64,000 nucleotides of DNA. Source: Bacterioplanoides sp965219715. Lineage in GTDB: Bacteria > Pseudomonadota > Gammaproteobacteria > Pseudomonadales > Oceanobacteraceae. Below the pieces are notes generated by a model. That model was given only the letters and a program-made list of their open reading frames with translations, searched no databases and was not told where the DNA came from. Every line of letters starts with the position of its first letter. Position 1 is the first letter of the stretch. The stretch is taken from assembly GCF_965219715.1 (NCBI RefSeq), contig NZ_OZ244785.1, forward strand, positions 496,001-560,000, written 5' to 3'. Positions 18,234-26,488 of this stretch are shown here, in pieces. The translations under genes were made by a program, and so were the position numbers.

Positions 18234-18746
18234 TCAGAGTAGTGATTGTTGTGGTGTGAACAATTCAATGCGGTCGCCGAGCCGAATTTTCCCTGAGTGA
18301 ATGACCTTACAGCATAAGCCACCATGGCCAAGCATGGCGGCCAGGCCACCTTTGCCCAGCTCCTGTTCCATACGACTGCAGGGATGACACAGAGCGGTGG
18401 CTTCGAAGACAGCGTCACCAATTTTGAACGTCTGGTAGCGCAGTGCATTAAGGTTGATATTGCGCACCACCAGATTGCGTCTCAGTTGCTCCGGGCGAAC
18501 GACTTTGCCGCCGAGGAAATGGCCAATCTGCTGAATAAACTCTTCGCTGATCAATGTGACCTGGCGGCCGCTACCGGGAGTTTTTTCCATGCGGTGGTCG
18601 CCTTTAAGGCCCAGTGTGGCCACGGCCTGGGTGCTTTCTAATGATTGCATCGACATACGTCTGCCGGGACGAACGCCAATCCAGCTCAACTCGCCGGGCG
18701 GCAACTGGGTAACATAGCGGGAGAATAATCTGCTCTGGGCTGACAT
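18234..18746 (-). CDS. MOSC domain-containing protein
   Basis: A 170-residue protein made of one MOSC (molybdenum cofactor sulfurase C-terminal) domain. Family features are LKGDHR near residue 47, RQVTLISEEF, RRNLVVRNINLNALRYQTFKIG and the conserved cysteine in ALCHPCSRME. A further Cys pair (LCCKVI) follows. Stand-alone MOSC proteins such as YiiM reduce or transfer using molybdenum cofactor or sulfur. The substrate here is unknown. Its start is close to a heptanucleotide tandem array that occupies its upstream region. Confidence 0.9.
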   Translation of the reverse strand: MSAQSRLFSRYVTQLPPGELSWIGVRPGRRMSMQSLESTQAVATLGLKGDHRMEKTPGSGRQVTLISEEFIQQIGHFLGGKVVRPEQLRRNLVVRNINLNALRYQTFKIGDAVFEATALCHPCSRMEQELGKGGLAAMLGHGGLCCKVIHSGKIRLGDRIELFTPQQSLL

Positions 18747-18861
18747 AACAAAATCACTTTAACGTACAACTAAACACGACCAGTGTGATGGTCGCAGGTT
18801 TGTGGCTGAAGCGTAAAGTAAATGGTGCAGGCTTCTGCGGTGGCTTTTGCTTTGCACTTTC

Positions 18862-18915
18862 ACTTTGCACTTTGCACTTTGCACTTTGCACTTTGCACTT
18901 TGCACTTTGCACTTT
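18862..18915. repeat. Heptanucleotide tandem repeat, seven perfect copies
   Basis: ACTTTGC is repeated seven times without error from 18862 to 18910, followed by a partial copy to 18915 and preceded by degenerate copies (TTTGC, TTTGCACTTTC) from about 18846. It lies between the divergently transcribed MOSC gene and the MetE-like gene. Because 7 is not a multiple of 3, changes in copy number would shift any reading frame through it, which argues that it is not coding. Confidence 0.93.
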
Positions 18916-18986
18916 CGCTTCGTGCATTTCAGGCGAGATATCAGAGTGATGCTGCAATGTGAGGAATACTAATGACAACATGAGAA

Positions 18987-19823
18987 ATGACCAATTTTCT
19001 TCATGAGACCAATTTATTAGAGTGCTGCCCGGTTATTCATCGCAACAGGAACTTTACCGTGGCTCATATTCTTCACTCCGATTTCTCCGCTGGCAGTCAT
19101 CAGCTCCAGGAAGCGTTCTCGCTGTCCAACCTGATTGGGGAAATGGCTGCGGTGATGGGATGTGAAGTGGCATCGTCTGGTTTGAGATTCGGTGAAGATC
19201 ATCCGTATCAAGCGCCAGTCGTTGGGAAAAACACTCAGTTTTCATTTAATCCGGGTGTGTTACAGCAACAATGGCGTCAGGACAAAGCATCAAACTCCGA
19301 GGTTAAACCGGCAATTCTTGGGCCACTGACGTTTCTGGCGCTGGCAGAAAACGAAGATGGCAGTGATCCACTATCACTGCTTGACCAGCTGATCCCGTTG
19401 TACAGTGAGCTGCTGGAATTGTTTGCGGCAGAAGGGGCGGAATGGGTTCAGATAGATGAGCCCATTCTGGTGACTGAGCTGTCACTGGCATGGAAGATCG
19501 CTTTTGAACAGTCCTACCACACACTGAAGGCGAATCGTCCGAATATTTTACTGGCCACGTATTTTGGTGCGTTAAAAGATAACCTGCAGCTGGCCTGTAA
19601 CTTACCAGTAGCCGGGTTGCACCTGGATGTTGCTGCTGATCGTTCAGAGCTTAACCGTGTGATTGACTGGTTACCCATTCATAAGGTGCTGTCGTTGGCG
19701 GTTATAGTGGGAGCTGAATCGTCGGAAACCGACACGGTGCGCGGCGCTGAACGTTCTGGTTGGCTGCAGTCATTAGCGGAAAAGCTCGGCGAAAGATTAT
19801 GGCTGGCTTCTGCCTGTCGCTGA
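18987..19823 (+). CDS. MetE N-terminal-domain fragment
   Basis: A 278-residue protein whose residues about 70-278 follow the N-terminal domain of cobalamin-independent methionine synthase. Examples are VKPAILGPLTFLAL, LLDQLIPLYSELL, EGAEWVQIDEPILVTEL, TYFGALKDNL and LHLDV, in the same order and spacing as MetE. It stops at LWLASACR, exactly where MetE continues with its conserved SC(S)LLHSP segment. The whole C-terminal barrel with the zinc-binding His/Cys residues is absent, and the first ~110 MetE residues are replaced by unrelated sequence. It cannot be a methionine synthase; it may be a decayed remnant or a re-used single-domain protein. The frame is clean. Confidence 0.75.
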   Translation: MTNFLHETNLLECCPVIHRNRNFTVAHILHSDFSAGSHQLQEAFSLSNLIGEMAAVMGCEVASSGLRFGEDHPYQAPVVGKNTQFSFNPGVLQQQWRQDKASNSEVKPAILGPLTFLALAENEDGSDPLSLLDQLIPLYSELLELFAAEGAEWVQIDEPILVTELSLAWKIAFEQSYHTLKANRPNILLATYFGALKDNLQLACNLPVAGLHLDVAADRSELNRVIDWLPIHKVLSLAVIVGAESSETDTVRGAERSGWLQSLAEKLGERLWLASACR

Positions 19824-19868
19824 TTTTTGTTTATCGCTGGTTTCGGCTCGTCGCGAACAGCGGAGCAC

Positions 19869-19894
19869 GGAGCATCCGATAGGATGCTTTTTTC
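19869..19894 (+). terminator. Terminator after the MetE-like gene
   Basis: A 7-bp stem AGCATCC (19871-19877) and GGATGCT (19882-19888) with a GATA tetraloop and six T. The rest of 19895-20113 before the chemoreceptor shows no other gene. Confidence 0.8.
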
Positions 19895-20113
19895 ATGACT
19901 TAATACGCTTTCCTGACATTCCTGTCTGATATTTCGGCGGTTATCAGGCCAATCACTGGCCTGCTAATGACCGCCTGCTTTACTAAATTCATACGCATTG
20001 CTTAGAAGCGGAGATCGCCTGGTATGAATTTTCCTGTCTTACCCTTTTTAAAAACGTCCTTTACAACGTTGTTGGCTGTTTGCTCAGGCCAGAAAAAACG
20101 GGGGAGCTGAGGT

Positions 20114-22222
20114 ATGTTGCGCAAAATACACTACAAAATAGCCATGGCGGCCGGGCTTTGTATCGTGGTCGCAGTGGTGACTCTGGCACTGGTGGTGGTC
20201 AATCGAAACAACGCGCTGCAACAGCAGGTTATGGCAATGACCTCCCAGGAGCTCAGTCAGAAAGCCGAAAACGAGCTGCAGAAGCTGGCGGAAATCCAGG
20301 CGGGCAAGGTAATTGAGCCTCTGACCCAGGCGATGGAAGTTACCCGTGGCATCACCAACACCATGAAAAGCTTTTTGCTTGGTCAACGCCCGGAATTGCT
20401 TGATCGGGTTGCATTCAGTGAATACACCCGTGATGTTCTGGTTCAGAATCCGGATTTGATGGGCACATACATTGCCTGGGAAGAGGGTGTGGGTGATGGT
20501 CGTGATGCGGAATTTATTGGTACCAACCATACCCACGAATCCGGCCAGTTTGCTCCTTACTGGAATCGTTCTGCCGACGGTAATATCGCCATTCGGCCAC
20601 TGAACCTGACCAAGGTTTACGATGATGAAGCCAAGGGCAATCCGGGCGGGGTGTCCGATTGGTATTTGTGCCCAAAGCATGAGAAACGCGATTGTATGGT
20701 TGACCCTTATACCTGGGAGGTACAGGGGCAAACCGTGGTTGGCACTTCACTGGTATCCGCCATTTTGGATCGTAATCGCTTTATTGGTATGACGGGGATC
20801 GATATCAGTCTGGGGTTCCTGCAGGGCATCGCACAAAACGGTGACAGCAATTTCTACAACGGTGCTGGCAGCATCTTCTTTGTCGCGCCGAATAATATGT
20901 TGGGTGCGGCTTCGGATAACTCTGAGCTGGTGGGCAAACCGCTGCCGGGTGATCGTGCCCAGATTATCGCCTCAGCAATGGCCGACGGTAAGGCTCAGGT
21001 GTTGTCTGCGGGAGACCTTTATTACGCCATTGCGCCGATTGTGGTGAAGGGCGTTCCGGAACGCTGGGCTGCTGTAATCGAAATTGAAAAAGCGGTGGTA
21101 CTTGCCGGTGTCGCCAAAACCGATCAGGTGGTTACGGCATCATTCGTCAGCACCATTGAGGTGTTTGTATTGATTGCTGCCCTGATTGCGGTGCTTTCAG
21201 TGGTGGTTATGAGCGTGCTGGCGAAAGGTATTTCTTCACCAATCGAAAATACTGCCCGGGCGCTGGCGCAGCTGGCTTCCAATGAGGGTGATCTGACCCG
21301 TCGTACAGCGTTGAGTCGTGATGATGAAATTGGTGATTTATCGAAATCTATTGATGCTTTCCTTAGTAAAACCCACGATATCGTTAAAGACATTGCCGGT
21401 GAGATGGATCAGGTGAACAACAGTGTGGATGTGTCAAAACGGCTGTCGGATAACACCAACAAAGGTATGCAAACCCAGCGCGAAGAGTTGGAGCTGGTGT
21501 CGGTTGCGATCAACGAAATGAGTGCGACTGCGGCTGAAGTAGCGAAGTCTGCTGCGATGACGGCGGAGTCTGCCGGGTCTGTGCGTGACTCTGTGCATGC
21601 CGGTAATCAGAAGGTGGAGCTGAATCTGAATTCTATTCGCGAGCTGGTGGAAGATATGGAGTCGACGGGTTCTGTGATTCAGCGCTTGTCTGACGACAGT
21701 GCCAATATCAGCAATATTGTGAATGTGATTAATGGTATTTCTGAGCAAACCAATTTACTGGCTCTCAACGCTGCGATTGAGGCGGCGCGTGCAGGCGAGC
21801 AGGGGCGTGGTTTTGCGGTGGTTGCCGATGAGGTACGTACATTGGCAGCGAAAACTCAGGAATCCACCGGTGAGATTCAGTCATTAATCGATACGCTGCA
21901 GGCCTGTACCAATGAAGCGGTCAGCTCAATTGATCAGGGCCGTGAGAAATCCGCCCGTTGTATTGAGCAGGCCCAGGATGCCGTTGCTTCGCTACAAGAG
22001 GTGGTGTTATCGATCAGCCAGGTGGACGATATGACCACCCAGATTGCCAGTGCTGCAGAAGAACAGCGCAGTGTATCGGAAGACATCACCCGCAATGTGA
22101 ACACCATCAGTGATGTTGCTACAGATGTTGCTAACGGTGCTGAAGAAAGTCAGCGTGAAAGTGCACATATGATGGATTCTGTGTTTGCGTTAAAAGAGCA
22201 GCTGAATCGCTTCCGCTACTAA
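20114..22222 (+). CDS. Methyl-accepting chemotaxis protein with periplasmic dCache-type sensor
   Basis: A 702-residue chemoreceptor. Membrane helices lie at about 9-28 and 345-368. Between them is a ~310-residue periplasmic region of double-Cache type (TRDVLVQNPDLMGTYIAWE, then SDWYLCPKH and GMTGIDISLGFLQ). A HAMP domain follows (SPIENTARALAQLASNEGDLTRR). The signalling tip is at about 541-585 (EQTNLLALNAAIEAARAGEQ, then GRGFAVVADEVRTLA), flanked by methylation helices. The Arg of the amino-acid-binding RxWY motif is not present (GVSDWY), so the ligand may not be an amino acid. Monocistronic; no che genes nearby. Confidence 0.94.
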   Translation: MLRKIHYKIAMAAGLCIVVAVVTLALVVVNRNNALQQQVMAMTSQELSQKAENELQKLAEIQAGKVIEPLTQAMEVTRGITNTMKSFLLGQRPELLDRVAFSEYTRDVLVQNPDLMGTYIAWEEGVGDGRDAEFIGTNHTHESGQFAPYWNRSADGNIAIRPLNLTKVYDDEAKGNPGGVSDWYLCPKHEKRDCMVDPYTWEVQGQTVVGTSLVSAILDRNRFIGMTGIDISLGFLQGIAQNGDSNFYNGAGSIFFVAPNNMLGAASDNSELVGKPLPGDRAQIIASAMADGKAQVLSAGDLYYAIAPIVVKGVPERWAAVIEIEKAVVLAGVAKTDQVVTASFVSTIEVFVLIAALIAVLSVVVMSVLAKGISSPIENTARALAQLASNEGDLTRRTALSRDDEIGDLSKSIDAFLSKTHDIVKDIAGEMDQVNNSVDVSKRLSDNTNKGMQTQREELELVSVAINEMSATAAEVAKSAAMTAESAGSVRDSVHAGNQKVELNLNSIRELVEDMESTGSVIQRLSDDSANISNIVNVINGISEQTNLLALNAAIEAARAGEQGRGFAVVADEVRTLAAKTQESTGEIQSLIDTLQACTNEAVSSIDQGREKSARCIEQAQDAVASLQEVVLSISQVDDMTTQIASAAEEQRSVSEDITRNVNTISDVATDVANGAEESQRESAHMMDSVFALKEQLNRFRY

Positions 22223-22278
22223 AACTTTGCTGCCTGATTTATTCGAATCCGATTGGTCGTCTTTATCGCAGAATCTGA

Positions 22279-22300
22279 GATCCCGGGTCCTTCCGGGATC
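22279..22300 (+). terminator. Hairpin downstream of the chemoreceptor gene
   Basis: A perfect 8-bp stem GATCCCGG/CCGGGATC with a 6-nt loop lies 56 nt after the stop. It lacks a T run, so it is a weak terminator candidate or an mRNA 3'-end stabiliser. Confidence 0.4.
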
Positions 22301-22404
22301 ATGCGAAAAACCTGAATTTGTTATCCGATGCTGGTATAGTTCGCGCCTTTTTACGGCGCTCTGATTCCATCGCCGACATAATCCAACAGAAGGGACCCGC
22401 TCTG

Positions 22405-23982
22405 ATGTTATTGCTGCGCGAATTTATGCAGACTTTTTCTCCCAACCTGAAAAACGACACGCTATCAGGTTTAACCGTTGCGCTGGCTTTGGTGCCTGAG
22501 GCAGTGGCGTTTGCCTTTGTTGCTGGTGTGCATCCGTTAACCGGCTTGTATGCTGCCTTTATGGTGGGTCTGGTAACGGCTGTTATGGGTGGTCGCCCGG
22601 GTATGATTTCCGGTGCAACCGGTGCTCTGGCCGTTGTAATGGTATCCCTGGTGGCCGAGGCCGAACGTGATTTTGGTTCCGGTATGGGACCGCAATACCT
22701 GTTTGCCGCTGTGGTGCTGATGGGGGTGATTCAGATCACTGCCGGTGCATTTAAACTCGGTAAATTCATTCGTATTGTGCCGTATCCGGTGATGCTGGGT
22801 TTCGTAAATGGCCTGGCAATTGTGATCTTTCTGGCCCAGTTACCACAGTTACAATCGGCGACTCCGGGTGGTAAGTGGGGCTGGACCGACGGCACCTGGT
22901 TGGCAGGTTCCGAGCTGTTCATTATGTTGGGCTTAATCGCCTTAACCATGGCGATTACGCATTATCTGCCTAAGATCACCACTGCATTTCCATCCGCTCT
23001 GGCCGGTATTCTGGCGGTGAGTGGTATCGCCTTGTTTGCTGATCTGGATACCAAAACTGTTGGAGATCTGGCTTCGATTGCCGGTGGCTTGCCAGAGTTT
23101 GGTGTACCTAATGTTCCGCTAACCATGGAAACCTTCTGGTTCATCCTGCCTTATTCAGTGATTTTTGCCGCCATTGGTTTGATTGAATCTCTGCTGACGG
23201 TCACAGTGATTGATGAAATGACCAACACTCGTGGTCGTGGTAACAAAGAATGTGTCGCCCAGGGCAGTGCCAACCTGTTAACCGGTTTCTTCGGTGGTAT
23301 GGGTGGTTGTGCCATGATTGGTCAGAGCATGATTAACGTCAGCTCTGGTGGTCGTGGTCGCTGGTCTGGCATCGCAGCAGCATTGTTCCTGCTGAGCTTT
23401 ATTCTGTTTGCCTCGCCATTGATTGAACAGATTCCGATTGCTGCATTAACCGGCGTGATGTTTATGGTGGTGATTGGCACCTTTGAGTGGTCCAGCTTCC
23501 GTATGTTGCGCAAAATTCCGAAGCAGGATGCTTTTATTATTGTGCTGGTATCCGGCGTAACGGTTGTGACTGACTTGGCGATTGCTGTGATTGTTGGTGT
23601 AATTGTGGCGGCTCTGGTGTTTGCCTGGGAGCATGCCAAGCACATCAGTGCCCGCACCATCATTCAGGAAGATGGCGCTAAGGTTTATGATCTGTTTGGC
23701 CCGCTGTTCTTTGGTTCTGTGTCTGCGTTTAAAGACATCTTTGAGCCGGAAACAGATCCGGATGTGGTGATCATCGAGTTTAAGAACTCACGCGTTGCGG
23801 ATTCTTCAGCGATTGAAGCGATTGACACCATTGCTGAGCGTTACATTGCCGCGGGTAAAGAAGTGCATCTGCGTCACTTATCTGAAGAGTGTCGACTGTT
23901 GCTGAAGAAAGCTGGCAACCTTTGTGATGTTAACGTGATTGAAGATCCTAACTATCGTGTAGCAACGGATAAGCTGGCTTGA
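22405..23982 (+). CDS. SulP-family anion transporter with STAS domain
   Basis: A 525-residue SLC26/SulP permease. The ATG at 22405 follows AGAAGGGACC; an earlier in-frame start at 22318 is less likely. There are about 12 hydrophobic segments. The family signature near the start is LSGLTVALALVPEAVAFAF, and the substrate-site region is NKECVAQGSANLLTGFFGGM. The C-terminal ~110 residues are a cytoplasmic STAS domain (VVIIEFKNSRVADSSAIEAI). Bacterial members import sulfate, bicarbonate or dicarboxylates. Nothing here settles the substrate; no carbonic anhydrase or sulfur gene is adjacent. Confidence 0.92.
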   Translation: MLLLREFMQTFSPNLKNDTLSGLTVALALVPEAVAFAFVAGVHPLTGLYAAFMVGLVTAVMGGRPGMISGATGALAVVMVSLVAEAERDFGSGMGPQYLFAAVVLMGVIQITAGAFKLGKFIRIVPYPVMLGFVNGLAIVIFLAQLPQLQSATPGGKWGWTDGTWLAGSELFIMLGLIALTMAITHYLPKITTAFPSALAGILAVSGIALFADLDTKTVGDLASIAGGLPEFGVPNVPLTMETFWFILPYSVIFAAIGLIESLLTVTVIDEMTNTRGRGNKECVAQGSANLLTGFFGGMGGCAMIGQSMINVSSGGRGRWSGIAAALFLLSFILFASPLIEQIPIAALTGVMFMVVIGTFEWSSFRMLRKIPKQDAFIIVLVSGVTVVTDLAIAVIVGVIVAALVFAWEHAKHISARTIIQEDGAKVYDLFGPLFFGSVSAFKDIFEPETDPDVVIIEFKNSRVADSSAIEAIDTIAERYIAAGKEVHLRHLSEECRLLLKKAGNLCDVNVIEDPNYRVATDKLA

Positions 23983-24009
23983 TACCGCCTGGCTTTATTT
24001 TGTAGTTCT

Positions 24010-24073
24010 GCATAAACAGGCTGTCAGGACTGTTTATGCCACTGGATCGGAGGTACGCCATTGTGCCTCCGAT
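24010..24073. repeat. Two consecutive strong hairpins downstream of the SulP gene
   Basis: The first is a perfect 10-bp inverted repeat GCATAAACAG/CTGTTTATGC (24010-24019, 24030-24039). Six bases later comes an 11-bp stem ATCGGAGGTAC/GTGCCTCCGAT (24046-24056, 24063-24073) with one G-T pair. Neither is followed by a T run. The remainder of the 298-nt gap between sulP and pdxB shows no gene. Confidence 0.75.
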
Positions 24074-24280
24074 TCTAGCGCGTTCGATCATTCCGTACTT
24101 CCATATACTTCTCCCAGCGGGCAGCTTCATTGCCCAAAGCTCAATCAGTTTAATATCTTTTTAAAGCGGTAACGGCTAAAAGTTGTTGTGCTGGTTGTAG
24201 CTATGAAAGGCGTGAGCAGGTTTGCCAAGCGCTATGCGTCCTGCAACAATACGCCTTTGAATTATGAAAGGCTCACGCCC

Positions 24281-25435
24281 GTGCACATCGTTGCTGACGA
24301 AAATATTCCTCTTATCGACGAATTCTTCGCCGATATCGGCCAGATTACCCGGGTTCCGGGACGCACTTTAACCAACGACGATATAAAAGACGCGGATGCG
24401 TTATTGGTTCGCTCTGTCACTCAGGTTAATGAGTCTTTGTTGGCAGGATCCAAGGTCAAATTTGTTGGTACGGCAACCATTGGCACCGATCATATTGATG
24501 AAGAATACCTTCAGCAGCAGGGTATTGGTTTTAAGAGTGCGCCAGGTTGTAACGCTCAGGCTGTCGTCGATTATGTTCTGAGTGCTGTTAGCGTTGTTAT
24601 TGATGATCGCGGCATTGGTTTCACCGATTTGTCGGTTGCCATTATTGGTATCGGTAACGTTGGCTTGTTATTGCGCCAGCGACTGGAAGAAATGGGCGTG
24701 TCGGTTCTGGCGGTTGACCCGTTTAAGGATCCGGAAACTGTTGGCGATCTGGTTTCGCTGGATGAGGCGTTAACGGCTGACGTTATTTCTCTGCATACAC
24801 CGTTGACTACCGAAGGCGAACACGCCACATATCATCTGATTAATGAACAGCGCCTGCAGCAAATGAAACCGGATGCATGCCTGATCAATAGTTGCCGTGG
24901 TGCGGTTGTCGACAATAAGGCGTTGTTAGCTCACCTGGATGGCAATAACGAATTCGAAGCCATTATGGATGTCTGGGAAAATGAGCCGGAGCTCGATATT
25001 GAGCTGATGCATCGCGTGATGCTTGCAACACCACACATTGCCGGGTATTCGTTGGATGGCAAAATGCGTGGCACTGAATTTGTGTATCAGGGGCTGAGTG
25101 AATTTTTTGGTCTGCCAGTGCGCCGTAAACTGGCTCAGTTTCTACCTGAGCCGGGTATCAAAATGGTAGCCTTCACCGATCAGGTGCCGAAGTTTCAGGC
25201 GTTGCGGACCGCCATTCGCGCTGCTTATGAAATTCGGGTAGATGATGGTGTGATGCGTTCCGCCATGATTCGTGCAGATAAAGCCGGAGAGGGATTGCGT
25301 GAGACGTTCGATCGTCTGCGCAAGAACTATCCGCTGCGTCGTGATATACCAAGGCTTAAAGTGAATGTTCCGGCTAAGTGTCATAAATTGCAGGACACGT
25401 TAAAAGCCGCTGGCTTCGATGTCAGAACCAAATAA
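24281..25435 (+). CDS. pdxB: Erythronate-4-phosphate dehydrogenase
   Basis: A D-2-hydroxyacid dehydrogenase that performs the second step of pyridoxal phosphate synthesis. The GTG at 24281 (HIVADENIPLIDEFF) follows GAAAGG and gives 384 residues, the family length; upstream in-frame starts add an unrelated leader. Visible are KFVGTATIGTDHIDEEYL, the NAD Rossmann motif IIGIGNVGLLLRQRL near residue 124, the catalytic Arg in NSCRGAVVDN, the Glu in VWENEPELD and the His in TPHIAGYSLDGK. The C-terminal ~100 residues form the PdxB-specific dimerisation domain. Confidence 0.95.
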   Translation: MHIVADENIPLIDEFFADIGQITRVPGRTLTNDDIKDADALLVRSVTQVNESLLAGSKVKFVGTATIGTDHIDEEYLQQQGIGFKSAPGCNAQAVVDYVLSAVSVVIDDRGIGFTDLSVAIIGIGNVGLLLRQRLEEMGVSVLAVDPFKDPETVGDLVSLDEALTADVISLHTPLTTEGEHATYHLINEQRLQQMKPDACLINSCRGAVVDNKALLAHLDGNNEFEAIMDVWENEPELDIELMHRVMLATPHIAGYSLDGKMRGTEFVYQGLSEFFGLPVRRKLAQFLPEPGIKMVAFTDQVPKFQALRTAIRAAYEIRVDDGVMRSAMIRADKAGEGLRETFDRLRKNYPLRRDIPRLKVNVPAKCHKLQDTLKAAGFDVRTK

Positions 25436-25468
25436 AAAAACGGGGACTGAAAAGTCCCCGTTTTTTTT
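25434..25468. terminator. Bidirectional terminator between pdxB and the iron transporter
   Basis: A perfect CGGGGACT/AGTCCCCG stem (25441-25448, 25453-25460) with GAAA loop, flanked by seven A and eight T. It serves convergent pdxB and fbpC. Confidence 0.95.
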
Positions 25469-25475
25469 GTTCAGG

Positions 25476-26486
25476 TCAGTTAAGCACTACCGGTTTATCC
25501 TGATAATTGAGGGATACCTTATCACCAATTTTCACCGCGGGCAGTTCATCACACTCTGCTTGCCAGTTGTCGATGTCCAGCTCTGGAAATTCAATTGAGA
25601 TTAAATGGCCGCGCCCGGTAAATTGAATATCATTGATCACACCACAACCGTTTTCGGCCGGATGAACTGACAGACGATGGCGTTTGAATAACGCGGTGCC
25701 AGATTCGCGTTCAGTATTTCGCTGGGAAGTTGGCAAAATATGATTAAGGTGTTGCTCGGGGCATAAATTGCCGGCTTCCATAAAGCGTGCAACCTCGAGA
25801 TTTTCTGGCTCGTTAAATACGTTGGCCGGAGTGTCACTCTGTTGCAGTGCTCCATTAATCATCACAGCGGTTTTATCGGCAAAAGCAAACGCTTCGTCTT
25901 TGGCATGAGTAACAAATATTACACTGATGCCTGCTTGCTTCAGCAGTGCACGCAGCTCAGCCATCATTCGTCGTTTAACCTGGGTATCAACGTTTGAAAA
26001 TGGCTCGTCCATTAGCAGCAATTTGGGTTTATTGGCCAGTGCTCGGGCCAGTGCAATTCGTTGTTGTTGGCCGCCGGATAATTCGTGGGGATAACGATTT
26101 TCCAGAGTTGATAGTTCCACCAGTGACAGCACGTCGCGGATTCGCTGCTGTTGTTCGCTATTGGATAGCGACGTCAGACCGTAAGCAATGTTTTTTGCCA
26201 CGGTCATGTGTGGGAATAACGCATAATCCTGAAAAATAAAACCAATCTGGCGTTGTTGTGGTGGCAGATTAAAGCGGCCGTCGACAACCGTATTGCCGAA
26301 TAACTCGATTTTGCCGCTGTCGGATTGATGCAAACCGGCGATGGTTTTTAATGCCGTGGTCTTGCCGCAGCCACTGGGACCAAGTAAACAAAGAATGTCA
26401 CCTTGTTCCAGCTCCAGATTGAAATCTTTCAGCACCTGAGTTTGAGCAAACGACAGGTTCAGGTTGTGTGCGCTCAGAGCTTTCAT
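25476..26486 (-). CDS. fbpC: Ferric-iron ABC transporter ATPase
   Basis: A 336-residue ABC ATPase of the iron/polyamine (CUT1-like) group. Walker A is GPSGCGKTT at about 36-44, the signature LSGGQQQRIALARAL near 135, Walker B LLLMDEPFSNVD, and the switch His is in FVTHAKDEA. The C-terminal ~100 residues form the TOBE-type regulatory domain found in FbpC proteins. It starts 2 nt after the permease stop. The iron assignment comes from the binding protein and Fur box of the same operon. Confidence 0.93.
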   Translation of the reverse strand: MKALSAHNLNLSFAQTQVLKDFNLELEQGDILCLLGPSGCGKTTALKTIAGLHQSDSGKIELFGNTVVDGRFNLPPQQRQIGFIFQDYALFPHMTVAKNIAYGLTSLSNSEQQQRIRDVLSLVELSTLENRYPHELSGGQQQRIALARALANKPKLLLMDEPFSNVDTQVKRRMMAELRALLKQAGISVIFVTHAKDEAFAFADKTAVMINGALQQSDTPANVFNEPENLEVARFMEAGNLCPEQHLNHILPTSQRNTERESGTALFKRHRLSVHPAENGCGVINDIQFTGRGHLISIEFPELDIDNWQAECDELPAVKIGDKVSLNYQDKPVVLN

Positions 26487-26488
26487 AA

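Noticed and set aside
18846..18915. Possible CRISPR array at the ACTTTGC repeats
   Set aside because: Repeats are 7 bp with no spacers; no cas genes in the window.
18754..18981. 75-codon frame through the heptanucleotide array (KVQSAKC repeats)
   Set aside because: The repetitive peptide arises from a 7-bp repeat read in three phases; no sensible start signal or domain.
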